The notes: generated by a model from the sequence alone, not told the origin. A stretch of DNA of 12,497 nt from Bacteriovoracaceae bacterium (GCA_023954595.1 JAGSHJ010000047.1:1-12497), one strand, 5' to 3'. Counted from the first letter of the stretch, positions 1 to 6,404 are shown. Numbers and translations are program-made.

Positions 1-408
1 CATGTTCCAGAAGGTGCAACACCTAAAGACGGACCAAGTGCGGGTATCACAATGGCCACAGCTCTTACTAGTGCAATCACAGATATCCCTGTAAGACAGG
101 ATGTTGCGATGACTGGTGAGATCACACTAAGAGGAAGAGTACTTCCAATTGGTGGCCTTAAAGAAAAACTATTGGCCGCAAAGCAATCTGGAATTCAAAC
201 AGTAATTATTCCAGAGAAGAATGCGAAAGACCTTGTTAAAGTTCCTGATGAGATCAAACAAGGGCTAAACATCCACCCAGTGGATCAGGCCGAAAAAGTT
301 CTGAAGATTGCTCTTGATCTTAAGAAGCCGGAAGACTTCATGAAAGAGAGAGCCTTCAAGGTACTTGATGGTGAAAATGAGGACCCTAGACAGCACGTTG
401 CAAACTAG
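1..408 (+). CDS. lon: Lon ATP-dependent serine protease, C-terminal part (5' end outside window)
   Basis: This is the last 135 codons of Lon, the cytoplasmic AAA+ protease that degrades misfolded and regulatory proteins. The frame is open from base 1, so the ATPase domain and the start of the protease domain lie outside the window. The catalytic serine is in PKDGPSAGIT (codon 13, bases 37-39). The catalytic lysine is the second K of GGLKEKLLAA (codon 56). The 43-residue spacing equals that of E. coli S679/K722, so the Ser-Lys dyad is intact. The C-terminal tail after the DLKKPEDF stretch is about 20 residues, polar and charged. The gene ends in TAG and is followed 33 bp later by a strong intrinsic terminator. 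Identification is very secure; only the missing N-terminus is unknown. Confidence 0.97.
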   Translation, partial: HVPEGATPKDGPSAGITMATALTSAITDIPVRQDVAMTGEITLRGRVLPIGGLKEKLLAAKQSGIQTVIIPEKNAKDLVKVPDEIKQGLNIHPVDQAEKVLKIALDLKKPEDFMKERAFKVLDGENEDPRQHVAN

Positions 409-441
409 GAACTCAAATATTCGATGACTTATTGGACATTA

Positions 442-469
442 GGGGAAGCGAAAGCTTCCCCTTTTTTTT
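442..469 (+). terminator. Rho-independent terminator of lon
   Basis: An 8-bp perfect stem (GGGGAAGC / GCTTCCCC, 442-449 and 454-461) is closed by a stable GAAA tetraloop and followed directly by eight T residues. It lies 33 bp after the lon stop and upstream of the tRNA promoter, so it separates the two transcripts. Confidence 0.93.
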
Positions 470-489
470 GAAAAAAGTTTAAAAAAATA

Positions 490-518
490 TTGACAGAAAA
501 AGAGTCTTTCTCTAAATT
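490..518 (+). promoter_or_regulatory. Sigma-70-type promoter of the tRNA-Val gene
   Basis: A perfect -35 box TTGACA (490-495) is followed after 17 bp by TAAATT (513-518, 4/6 to the -10 consensus). Predicted transcription start is about 525, some 12 bp before the tRNA. The region is A/T-rich and sits just after the lon terminator. The perfect -35 and ideal spacing make this credible. Confidence 0.75.
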
Positions 519-536
519 ATAGTCTCTTAACGAAGT

Positions 537-612
537 GGGCGTTTAGCTCAGCTGGGAGAGCGCCACCCTTACAAGGTGGATGTCGGCGGTTCGATCCCGT
601 CAACGCCCACCA
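537..612 (+). tRNA. tRNA-Val (anticodon UAC), CCA encoded
   Basis: The full cloverleaf can be drawn: acceptor GGGCGTT/AACGCCC (537-543, 602-608), D-stem GCTC/GAGC, anticodon stem CCACC/GGTGG with loop CTTACAA, and T-arm GGCGG-TTCGATC-CCGTC. Discriminator A is at 609 and the CCA end (610-612) is encoded. The anticodon is TAC (570-572), which reads GUA/GUG (and often GUU) valine codons. From memory, the D-arm, loops and T-arm are nearly identical to E. coli tRNA-Val(UAC). Length is 76 nt with no intron. Only a weak all-A/T hairpin (624-641, AAAAAT/ATTTTT) follows as a possible terminator. Confidence 0.97.
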
Positions 613-677
613 CTTCTTTAAACAAAAATCATAAAATTTTTAACTTAGACTTCGAAATGTTTTCGAGTCGTTATTTA

Positions 678-1346
678 TTACTTGTACAAGTGATGTGGAT
701 TCAACCAGCTTCCAAGCGTCTTTACAACATTTAGTGTAAGTGACTGGGCAGTGGTCTTTTTGGATGTCTGTCCACCAAGCTCAACCAGAAGTTGAATCTG
801 CTTATCTAGAAGCTCGGTGCTTTGAGGTAGTTCTTGTGCGATATTTGAAAGTGTCTGGGCCGCATTTAAGAATTCAATAGCATATTTAGATGGCGTGGAG
901 CCTGCTATTGCATAAGAAGTTGCAATCGTTCTTAATTGTTTCTTTAAGTTTTCCAAGAGCACTAATTCAAGTTCTGGATTTCTCTCAATGCTTGAGAAGG
1001 CCCATGCCTTGATTGGCCTAATCTTTGTATCAAAGGCATAGAAGGCAGTTACACCATCATATTCATATCCCCATTTACCATCAATAACCTTAACACCCTG
1101 GCATACGACTTTTTTTGCGTCATCAGTGACGTTAGCTACATGTACAGTTGAATTGCCTTCAATGATTTGAACTGAGTCTTGTCCTGCACATCTGTATTTA
1201 CATGAGAAGGTTACATTCTTTGGGTAGTGAGCACTAAAGTCCGAGCTAATATAGTTTTTGGTGTTTGGAAGTGCTTCGCATTCACCATATTCCAAGGCCA
1301 TTGCTGTAGAGTTGAGAATGAATAGAAAGATAAGACCAGTACGCAT
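678..1346 (-). CDS. Secreted protein of unknown function with four cysteines
   Basis: I do not recognise the family. The 222-residue product begins with a short signal peptide (MRTG, hydrophobic LIFLFILNSTAMA), with likely cleavage after AMA (residue 17). This puts the protein in the periplasm or outside the cell. The mature N-terminal half (about 18-110) holds four cysteines (C23, C49, C53, C82), including a CKYRC pair, and looks beta-rich; two disulfides are possible. The C-terminal half (about 120-222) is predicted helical (ELELVLLENLKKQ, LLDKQIQLLVEL) and has no cysteine. The start is supported by an AAGGGA ribosome site 8-10 bases upstream. It lies 80 bp downstream of the hemerythrin-like gene on the same strand and could share its transcript, though no functional link is evident. 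Confidence 0.8.
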   Translation of the reverse strand: MRTGLIFLFILNSTAMALEYGECEALPNTKNYISSDFSAHYPKNVTFSCKYRCAGQDSVQIIEGNSTVHVANVTDDAKKVVCQGVKVIDGKWGYEYDGVTAFYAFDTKIRPIKAWAFSSIERNPELELVLLENLKKQLRTIATSYAIAGSTPSKYAIEFLNAAQTLSNIAQELPQSTELLDKQIQLLVELGGQTSKKTTAQSLTLNVVKTLGSWLNPHHLYK

Positions 1347-1426
1347 AGAAGTTCCCTTATAGTAATAATGGAATAACTATGACTTATTACACAGTTGAGC
1401 AATCAACGCTGAAATTCTTATAGGTT

Positions 1427-1885
1427 TCAGTACTGAGGTTGACTCCAGACGTTATCCTCTAAGTCTTCAAGTTCTTCTTCTATAAGGTGCTCTTCATCTG
1501 ATGATAAAAGATCCTGTGCAAGATCAAATAACTCGTCTTCTTCTTCGTCAAAGTGCTCTTCTACTATTGTTTTAAATTCTTCGAGTGACTTTAAAAATAA
1601 GTCACTGTCTAGGGGAGTGTTTTTCATGGAATCCATTTTGTGCTGCGCAAGGTTATGTTCCTTCCTTGATTTCTTTATCTGGGCCTTCGCCTCACGGTCG
1701 CTTGTGTCAGCGAGTGCTTGATATAGAGTTTGTTCTTCTGAGCTAGTGTGGGCGACAAACATGTGCTCAAGTTCCTTGAGAAGGCGCATTCTTTTCTCTA
1801 CTTGCGAATTATCGGTTTCAATTAGCTCTTCAATCGCTTCCCGAATGTTGTGGTGATCATCAATAATTTTTTGATAAATATCCAT
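1427..1885 (-). CDS. Hemerythrin-like HHE-domain protein
   Basis: A 152-residue cytoplasmic protein (no signal peptide) with a four-helix hemerythrin HHE cation-binding pattern, expected to bind a di-iron centre. Candidate ligands are H11/H12 (DDHHNI) in helix 1, H46 and E50 (HTSSEE) in helix 2, H77 or H82 (KEHNLAQH) in helix 3, and H111 and E115 (HFDEEE) in helix 4. The two HxxxE motifs are diagnostic. Family members bind oxygen or NO, or handle iron; which applies here cannot be told from sequence. The C-terminus after residue 112 is extremely acidic, with many Asp/Glu to about residue 144, and is an odd extension of the last helix. The start is fixed by a perfect AAGGAGG (1891-1897), 5 bases upstream. 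An inverted repeat and a possible branched structure lie just upstream. Confidence 0.88.
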   Translation of the reverse strand: MDIYQKIIDDHHNIREAIEELIETDNSQVEKRMRLLKELEHMFVAHTSSEEQTLYQALADTSDREAKAQIKKSRKEHNLAQHKMDSMKNTPLDSDLFLKSLEEFKTIVEEHFDEEEDELFDLAQDLLSSDEEHLIEEELEDLEDNVWSQPQY

Positions 1886-1899
1886 TTCTTCCTCCTTAT

Positions 1900-1915
1900 T
1901 AAACGTCCTCGTTTA
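1900..1915 (-). promoter_or_regulatory. Hairpin/operator-like palindrome beside the hemerythrin ribosome site
   Basis: TAAACG and CGTTTA form a 6-bp inverted repeat around a 4-base centre. In the minus-strand RNA the loop reads AGGA, itself Shine-Dalgarno-like, and the stem ends only two bases before the real AAGGAGG. It could be a translational control hairpin or a protein-binding palindrome; the sequence alone does not decide. Confidence 0.4.
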
Positions 1916-2100
1916 GCGAAAGATGGTTATGTAGATCGTAATTGATCTGCAATGAAGCTTGATTGCAAACCAAAGACCATCGGCAGGTAGTAGTTAGATA
2001 AAGGTTTATGTTTTTACATGTCGCCCTGTGTTGCTATTTACTTTTTTTTGCTGCGATGAGTTGTGATCTTTCTAAAGCCTGACAAAAGTTAAGAACAGGG

Positions 2101-2130
2101 TTGAAACTTCGTGCTAACATTATTTATAAG
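2101..2130 (+). promoter_or_regulatory. Sigma-70-type promoter of the repeat lipoprotein gene
   Basis: TTGAAA (2101-2106, 5/6 match) and TATAAG (2125-2130, 5/6 match) are separated by 18 bp. Predicted start of transcription is about 2137, giving a leader of roughly 110 nt before the ATG at 2247. Confidence 0.62.
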
Positions 2131-2135
2131 CTTGA

Positions 2136-2178
2136 TACCACTTTCAATTGGTCTGGTTTCAGCCGGAAAGATTTGGTA
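2136..2178 (+). promoter_or_regulatory. Nested stem-loop at the 5' end of the lipoprotein mRNA leader
   Basis: TACCACTTTC (2136-2145) pairs with GAAAG (2166-2170) plus TGGTA (2174-2178), with a 3-base ATT bulge. Inside, GG/CC and CTG/CAG extend it to a GTTT tetraloop (2156-2159). Because the stem begins at the predicted +1, it may protect the mRNA 5' end. It matches no riboswitch class that I recognise. Confidence 0.45.
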
Positions 2179-2246
2179 GGGTTTAAGTAGAATAATCAGG
2201 TGATAAACTATTAGAAGTTAATTACTTGAAAATTAAGAGAGAGCAG

Positions 2247-4640
2247 ATGAAGAAATTTTTAGGCCTTGGATTGGCACTAATATTTAGCGCAGGATGCGGT
2301 GACTTGTTTATGGGTGAAAAAGACAAAGAGTCTATTTCACTTCAGGCATTCACGTGCGATTTCGACACGAAGGCCTTCTCTAAAATTCTCGAACACAATA
2401 TTAAAGGCGACATTGTTTGCCTTCAAGAAAAGATTCACTCTTTTATAGACTTGGTTAAAACTGACAGGCCTGGTTACATTTCAGAAAAAACTCTAGTTAA
2501 ATTTGTAGAAAATGGCCCGATGGACTTTGGTGACAATAACCTTGGTCCAGTAATAGAAGGTATCTTCGAACTTACACAACTTATCCTTGGCGGAGATAGG
2601 GGATATATCTCAAGGGCGGACTTTGATCGCTTCATCGCCTTTTTAATTGAATTCAACCGTAACATCTTTCCTGTTTATGACATTTTTACCAATGAGAACG
2701 AACTTAATTGGGGAGACTACGATAGAAACAGAAAGATTGTTCGTAAATACCTAGTAGTTATCTCTCAAGAAATAAGACACCTTTTAAATTTAAATAGAAG
2801 CGGACTTGATCAAATGGATATTGAGGTCTTTTTAAGTCGCTTCTTTTATGATGAGCCTGATGTTGCTTCACAAATAAAATCACTCATGTGGTTAAAGAGA
2901 ACATTTCTTGGCGGTGATGAACTAAGCCTTAGTCATGTTGAGTTGGATAATGCATTGGTTAAACTACCAGAGCTAGGTGAGGTTGCTTACGACCTAGTAA
3001 AAATGAAAAGCTTTGGTTTTAAAGATGATGCTCAATCAATGATTGATGATGTTTATCTAAAAGACATTGAAACACTTAGAAGAAATCTTCATTTTGGAGC
3101 CGATAGTTATGAGGCCCTATTCACTGTATATGATGTACTTAACTCTATTCGTGAACTTGATATTGATCTTGGGATAGACTTAACAGCTTACCCGCAAGAG
3201 ATTATGAAAATTAAGGGGGCGATATTAGGGAGTCAAGGTGAGTTCTTTAGCTCAATCGAACTTGTTACTCTATTGGATCACTTATCTAATATTTTAGATG
3301 AAGGAAGTTTCTTCTATAGAGTATATGCCAAGTACCAAGATGAGCTTAACTCTACAGATCCACTGACTAATGATTTCTCAGACTTTCTTGTCCACAACTC
3401 TAGGGAAGAGCGCTTTCTAAATCACTTCTCTGATATTGCAAACAACTATAGATTTTTTAAAGGTGACTACAGATCACCTTACTATTCTTTTGAACATTAC
3501 AGAAATCCATTGGCAATATTCGAAATCTCGGCCATCGAGTACGTAGTAAAACTTCTGATGAGTGAATATGGAGCTCAAAACGAAGGTGCTAGAGGTGGAT
3601 ATCACATGACGCTAGTACAGACGACGGCCTTGATGGAAGACCTTAAACGTTTTCTTCGTGATCAAGGAATTCTCAATATTGGTAAAAGTCAGGGTGGAGA
3701 AGTTCAAGGAGTTGCGGACAACATGGTGCTCATGTCTACCTTGTTTCAATACCAGTCTAATGGGTGTGACGACTATGTCTGCATGGAAGTTCCAGAGGCA
3801 ACAGAGTTCATAGTAAGTCTTATCACGGCCCTTAGTGTGAAAGACTTCTTCACTGAAGAGATGCAAAAGCTATGTTTTGATCAAGTCGATGAATTTGGCA
3901 GAATATATCCAGACTGTTTTAGAAAAAACTTCGTGAATGTTCTGGAAACTCCAAATCCGGATGACGAATACAGATCCCTTTCGGATTACATGCCACTTCT
4001 TTCTTCATATATTGTAGAGCTAACAGACCATCTGCCTGATGGAGCTTCTCCTACGGAGTCAGAGGAGTATGTTAAGTTTATAACTGAGACTGAAGCATTC
4101 ACTAGAACTTGTATGTTTTATGATGAAGAGCAAACTGAGCCAGTTCCTTTAAAGGGAAATGACGCGTTCGCAGTGTTTGCAGGAATGCTAAATGTTGAAA
4201 GTACTCTTTTAAAGTTTGATAAAAACCAAAACAATAAACTTGATGGATTTGGCGTTCATAATGAAGTACTGGATGCATACTATACAACTTATGAAGGTGC
4301 TATTCAGGCATTGGTCGCTGAACAGGCCGGCCCATTCTTAACTAGATTCTCTAGACATATTTTTCAGTATTTAATTAAGTTCGGTAAGGTTCCTGAAACA
4401 GATAGTTTTGGAAACGTTTTGAGTTTTGCCAAATTCTTAATTCGATTGAATAAAAATGCGGATGCTACAAGAACAACGATATCCACAATTCTAAAAGTAT
4501 TAGCTCAGCAAAATGCAGGGGATAATTACTTCAAATGTGATGAGTGTATGAGAGACCCCAACGTCCAATGTGTTCCGGTCAGCTGCTACACCGACCGAGA
4601 CTCTGGTGAGGTTGTTTGCGAAGACAGTCCTTGGGAGTAG
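2247..4640 (+). CDS. Large lipoprotein with degenerate EF-hand-like repeats, function unknown
   Basis: A 797-residue envelope lipoprotein. The ATG at 2247 is preferred because AGAGAGAG precedes it and MKKFLGLGLALIFSAGC is then a compact lipoprotein signal peptide with the lipidated cysteine at residue 17. An in-frame TTG at 2226 would add 7 residues but lacks a ribosome site. The body contains at least five copies of a roughly 24-residue motif, of the type LILGGDRGYISRADFDRFIAF, at about 67-89, 110-133, 177-200, 217-240 and 323-346. These look like EF-hands that have lost most calcium ligands. A better EF-hand loop, DKNQNNKLD, is at 658-666, but it lacks the usual acidic residue at loop position 12. 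The last 35 residues are cysteine-rich (C764, C767, C775, C780, C791), and further cysteine pairs occur at 507/512 and 543/557, so disulfides are likely. I know no named family for it. It is transcribed from its own promoter and ends 4 bp from a convergent gene. Confidence 0.85.
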   Translation: MKKFLGLGLALIFSAGCGDLFMGEKDKESISLQAFTCDFDTKAFSKILEHNIKGDIVCLQEKIHSFIDLVKTDRPGYISEKTLVKFVENGPMDFGDNNLGPVIEGIFELTQLILGGDRGYISRADFDRFIAFLIEFNRNIFPVYDIFTNENELNWGDYDRNRKIVRKYLVVISQEIRHLLNLNRSGLDQMDIEVFLSRFFYDEPDVASQIKSLMWLKRTFLGGDELSLSHVELDNALVKLPELGEVAYDLVKMKSFGFKDDAQSMIDDVYLKDIETLRRNLHFGADSYEALFTVYDVLNSIRELDIDLGIDLTAYPQEIMKIKGAILGSQGEFFSSIELVTLLDHLSNILDEGSFFYRVYAKYQDELNSTDPLTNDFSDFLVHNSREERFLNHFSDIANNYRFFKGDYRSPYYSFEHYRNPLAIFEISAIEYVVKLLMSEYGAQNEGARGGYHMTLVQTTALMEDLKRFLRDQGILNIGKSQGGEVQGVADNMVLMSTLFQYQSNGCDDYVCMEVPEATEFIVSLITALSVKDFFTEEMQKLCFDQVDEFGRIYPDCFRKNFVNVLETPNPDDEYRSLSDYMPLLSSYIVELTDHLPDGASPTESEEYVKFITETEAFTRTCMFYDEEQTEPVPLKGNDAFAVFAGMLNVESTLLKFDKNQNNKLDGFGVHNEVLDAYYTTYEGAIQALVAEQAGPFLTRFSRHIFQYLIKFGKVPETDSFGNVLSFAKFLIRLNKNADATRTTISTILKVLAQQNAGDNYFKCDECMRDPNVQCVPVSCYTDRDSGEVVCEDSPWE

Positions 4641-4644
4641 GTAA

Positions 4645-4923
4645 CTACTGCAACTGCTCTTCGTACTGTGATTCAGTTACAAACGTTGGCGCAGGCATAT
4701 CTTCTTCAAGTTTCAATTTTAATGATTTTGGAACTTGAACGGCCTTGTATTTCTTTCCATTACTAAGCCTTAGCCAGTATCCTTCAACAACTTTTTGATC
4801 AGTCGTTGCCATTCTAATAGGTTTTAAAGACACAATATGGCCTACATTGATTAGCATCTCTACTACTTCACTGCTTTGATGGGCCTCATTTTGGTTCATA
4901 ATCATGAATTTTTCAAAAGACAT
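4645..4923 (-). CDS. Small cytoplasmic protein of unknown function
   Basis: A 92-residue protein with no signal peptide, membrane segment or cysteine. The central part (about 24-68) looks like a small beta-barrel: INVGHIVSLKP, then WLRLSNGKKYKAVQVP. The pattern of a short strand followed by an xxLxNGKKYxV hairpin recalls FlbD-like and related tiny domains, but the resemblance is too slight to name it. The C-terminal 25 residues are acidic and probably disordered. An AGAGG ribosome site lies 6-8 bases before the ATG, and an extended -10 promoter lies close upstream (4951-4959). Its stop is 4 bp from the stop of the convergent lipoprotein gene, with no terminator between them. Confidence 0.72.
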   Translation of the reverse strand: MSFEKFMIMNQNEAHQSSEVVEMLINVGHIVSLKPIRMATTDQKVVEGYWLRLSNGKKYKAVQVPKSLKLKLEEDMPAPTFVTESQYEEQLQ

Positions 4924-4950
4924 TATCTACCTCTTTAGTTTTGTGAAGGT

Positions 4951-4959
4951 AGTATAACA
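4951..4959 (-). promoter_or_regulatory. Extended -10 promoter of the small minus-strand gene
   Basis: On the minus strand this reads TG-T-TATACT, an extended -10 element (TATACT is 5/6 to consensus). No good -35 box is found 17 bp upstream, as is common for extended -10 promoters. The leader would be about 20 nt, just long enough for the ribosome site. Confidence 0.5.
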
Positions 4960-5009
4960 AATGAATGACGCGTTGCTTTGCTGTTTGTAAAATTTTCAAT
5001 AAGTGAAGG

Positions 5010-5036
5010 GAAGTTGAACTCTAAAAGTCCAACTTC
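5010..5036 (-). terminator. Stem-loop across the end of the metalloprotease gene, possible terminator
   Basis: GAAGTTG (5010-5016) and CAACTTC (5030-5036) are perfect inverted repeats. After one mismatch, ACT/AGT adds 3 bp around a 5-base loop holding the stop codon. In the minus-strand RNA only a loosely U-rich stretch follows, with no U-run, so termination would be inefficient if it occurs. Confidence 0.35.
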
Positions 5037-5686
5037 TTGCCTAGTTCTCCCACGATGCGGCCAATAGCGTAAGGAACGCTGTGTGGTCTATCAGGATTGT
5101 TTTCGTAGGCATGGCCAAAGCCCATTTTGTGAACCCATTCATGGGCCATATTTGCGGCCACATCATATTTGGTCCAAGAGCTTCTTCTATAATATTTTTT
5201 ATTCATCCAAATCCTCATAGTATCTGGAAGGGTATATCCTTTAACTTTGCTCCAAGGATTGAGGCTTCTATATAGAGTCAGGTCAAAATTCATTACATAA
5301 TCTACTTCGGGCATCAAATCTTCGGCCCCGGTCATTAGATGATTTAAGATTTCTTCATTGCTCATGCCATTATTTTTGTGAAATCGGGTCTCTCCTTTGA
5401 AGGTGTAGGAGAGTACTGCTTTTTTGAACTCTTCACTATTCATTACAGTATTGAGAACTTTGACGGCCTGGTTCAATTTTTTAGTGTCTTTTTCTGTGAA
5501 ATTTCGAAGAAACACTTTAACTTTCAACTGTTTAGGGCTTCCAGTTAAGCTGCTTTTGAGGTGCTTTGTTTGTTGATCTTTAGTCGCTGATTGCTTGTCT
5601 AGCTGTAAGAAATCTTTTGTGAAACCCCATGTAATCGCAGGGTAGGACAATAGGGCAAAAGTCATTAGACCGGTTAAAATTTTCAT
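5021..5686 (-). CDS. Secreted metzincin-like zinc metalloprotease
   Basis: A 221-residue exported protein with the extended zinc motif HEWVHKMGFGH (H182, E183, H186, G189, H192), which matches the metzincin HExxHxxGxxH signature. The three histidines would bind zinc and E183 would be the general base. A short segment SVPYAIG (204-210) follows at roughly the distance of a Met-turn, but it contains no methionine; its Tyr206 could be a zinc or transition-state ligand. The N-terminus (MKILTGLMTFALLSYPAITWG) is a signal peptide, so the enzyme acts outside the cytoplasm. Residues about 22-50 are polar and could be a short propeptide or linker. I start at 5686 because AAGGA lies 9 bases upstream; in-frame ATGs at 5695 and 5707 lack one. 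Substrate is unknown; in a predator it could attack prey or self envelope proteins, which is speculation. Confidence 0.82.
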   Translation of the reverse strand: MKILTGLMTFALLSYPAITWGFTKDFLQLDKQSATKDQQTKHLKSSLTGSPKQLKVKVFLRNFTEKDTKKLNQAVKVLNTVMNSEEFKKAVLSYTFKGETRFHKNNGMSNEEILNHLMTGAEDLMPEVDYVMNFDLTLYRSLNPWSKVKGYTLPDTMRIWMNKKYYRRSSWTKYDVAANMAHEWVHKMGFGHAYENNPDRPHSVPYAIGRIVGELGKKLDF

Positions 5687-5708
5687 AGAAATCATTCCTT
5701 GATTCATT

Positions 5709-5723
5709 GTTGCGCCGTTGCGC
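5709..5723. repeat. Tandem GTTGCGC repeat between divergent genes
   Basis: GTTGCGC occurs twice (5709-5715 and 5717-5723) with one base between. It lies in the 73-bp gap between the divergent metalloprotease and YkgJ-family genes, just upstream of the metalloprotease ribosome site. It is markedly more GC-rich than its surroundings and could be a regulator site; no function is established. Confidence 0.4.
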
Positions 5724-5759
5724 GCTAATGTGTTTTCTATAGGATATGAAAAAAACGAT

Positions 5760-6404
5760 ATGAAAACTTACGAGGGAAAGAATTTCCCGATCAAATCCCC
5801 CCAAAAACTCCTAAAACAGGTATCAGAAGATACCGGACTTCCTACGCCACGTGATCGAAGAATGGTAGTCCAGCAGGAGATGGCTAAGGCAAACGAGAAA
5901 GGCCTTGATTGTCTAAATTGCTCGGGAATGTGCTGTACCTATAAAAATAACTCCATGCAGGTCGATGCAATCCAGGCCCTTGAGATCCTAGCATGGCTTG
6001 AGTCAGAAGAGCGTGTGAATGAAGAGTTAATAGAAAGTCTAGATAAAGTCATCTTGGAATTTCGATTAAATAAAGACTTCATGCTAGGTCGCAATAGAGA
6101 GTTTAGAAGAACATATACCTGCCCATTTTTTATGCAAAAAAACCAAGGTTGTTCACTTAGTAGGTCCGTAAAGCCATACGGTTGCCTGGCCTTTAACCCC
6201 CTGGAAAAAAAGGTTTCAACTGAAGGAAAATGCGCTTCAAATATTGAAATTTTGACCGAAAGGGAAGCGTTGCATTCAGATATTGAGGAGAAAGCAAACA
6301 AGGCCCTAACCGAAGAGTTGGGTCTATATTGGAATAAGAAAAGTATGCCCTTTGCTTTAAGAGAAATATTAACCTCTCTTAAAAGGAGAGCTACTACGGA
6401 TTGA
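5760..6404 (+). CDS. YkgJ-family CxxCxxxCC metal-binding protein
   Basis: A 214-residue cytoplasmic protein of the YkgJ/UPF0153 zinc- or iron-chelating family. The core motif CLNCSGMCC (C51, C54, C58, C59) is followed by the second half of the domain, CPFFMQKNQGCSLSRSVKPYGC (C121, C131, C142), with the characteristic Cys...RxxKPxxC layout, and another cysteine at C158. Family members are predicted to hold Fe-S or Zn through these cysteines; their reaction is unknown. The N-terminal 45 residues are basic and the C-terminal 50 mainly helical. The start is uncertain: the ATG at 5760 has only AGGA 15 bases upstream, and in-frame GTG (5730) and TTG (5718) are no better supported. It is divergent from the metalloprotease gene. 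Its last codons overlap the likely promoter of the glutamine synthetase gene. Confidence 0.8.
   Translation: MKTYEGKNFPIKSPQKLLKQVSEDTGLPTPRDRRMVVQQEMAKANEKGLDCLNCSGMCCTYKNNSMQVDAIQALEILAWLESEERVNEELIESLDKVILEFRLNKDFMLGRNREFRRTYTCPFFMQKNQGCSLSRSVKPYGCLAFNPLEKKVSTEGKCASNIEILTEREALHSDIEEKANKALTEELGLYWNKKSMPFALREILTSLKRRATTD

Larger units (their letters stand above)
1886..2246. other. 361-bp intergenic region between divergent genes; no gene, several inverted repeats
   Basis: No convincing open reading frame lies here. Reading from the hemerythrin side there is a 6-bp inverted repeat TAAACG-TCCT-CGTTTA (1900-1915). Next is a nested set of repeats at 1922-1981: GATGGT/ACCATC enclosing AGATC/GATCT and TGCAAT/ATTGCA. 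A T8 run lies near 2042-2049. Then come the promoter of the lipoprotein gene (2101-2130) and a nested stem-loop (2136-2178) at the expected start of its mRNA. A weak minus-strand promoter for the hemerythrin gene is possible (GCGACA, 18 bp, TATCTA; 1995-2024) but unconvincing. Confidence 0.6.

Noticed and set aside
652..666. Short hairpin TCGAAA/TTTCGA after the tRNA gene
   Set aside because: Six pairs with a three-base loop and no T-run on either strand; too weak to call a terminator.
1211..1402. 63-codon minus-strand frame overlapping the secreted protein gene
   Set aside because: It lies mostly inside a better-supported gene in another frame, has no ribosome site and no recognisable domain.
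1394..1407. Palindrome GTTGA-GCAA-TCAAC between the two minus-strand genes
   Set aside because: It resembles an FNR-type site but has the wrong spacing (TTGA-N4-TCAA instead of N6), and no T-run follows to make it a terminator.
2226..2246. In-frame TTG start extending the lipoprotein by 7 residues
   Set aside because: No ribosome site precedes it, and it would place extra charged residues before a well-formed lipoprotein signal peptide that starts at the ATG at 2247 with AGAGAGAG upstream.
5746..5763. Five-codon mini-ORF (MKKTI) overlapping the YkgJ-family start as ATGA
   Set aside because: AGGA is only 1-2 bases from its ATG, so initiation there is unlikely, and a five-codon frame is expected by chance in A-rich DNA.
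6374..6390. CTCTC/GAGAG hairpin at the end of the YkgJ-family gene
   Set aside because: Five pairs only, inside coding sequence and without a following T-run.
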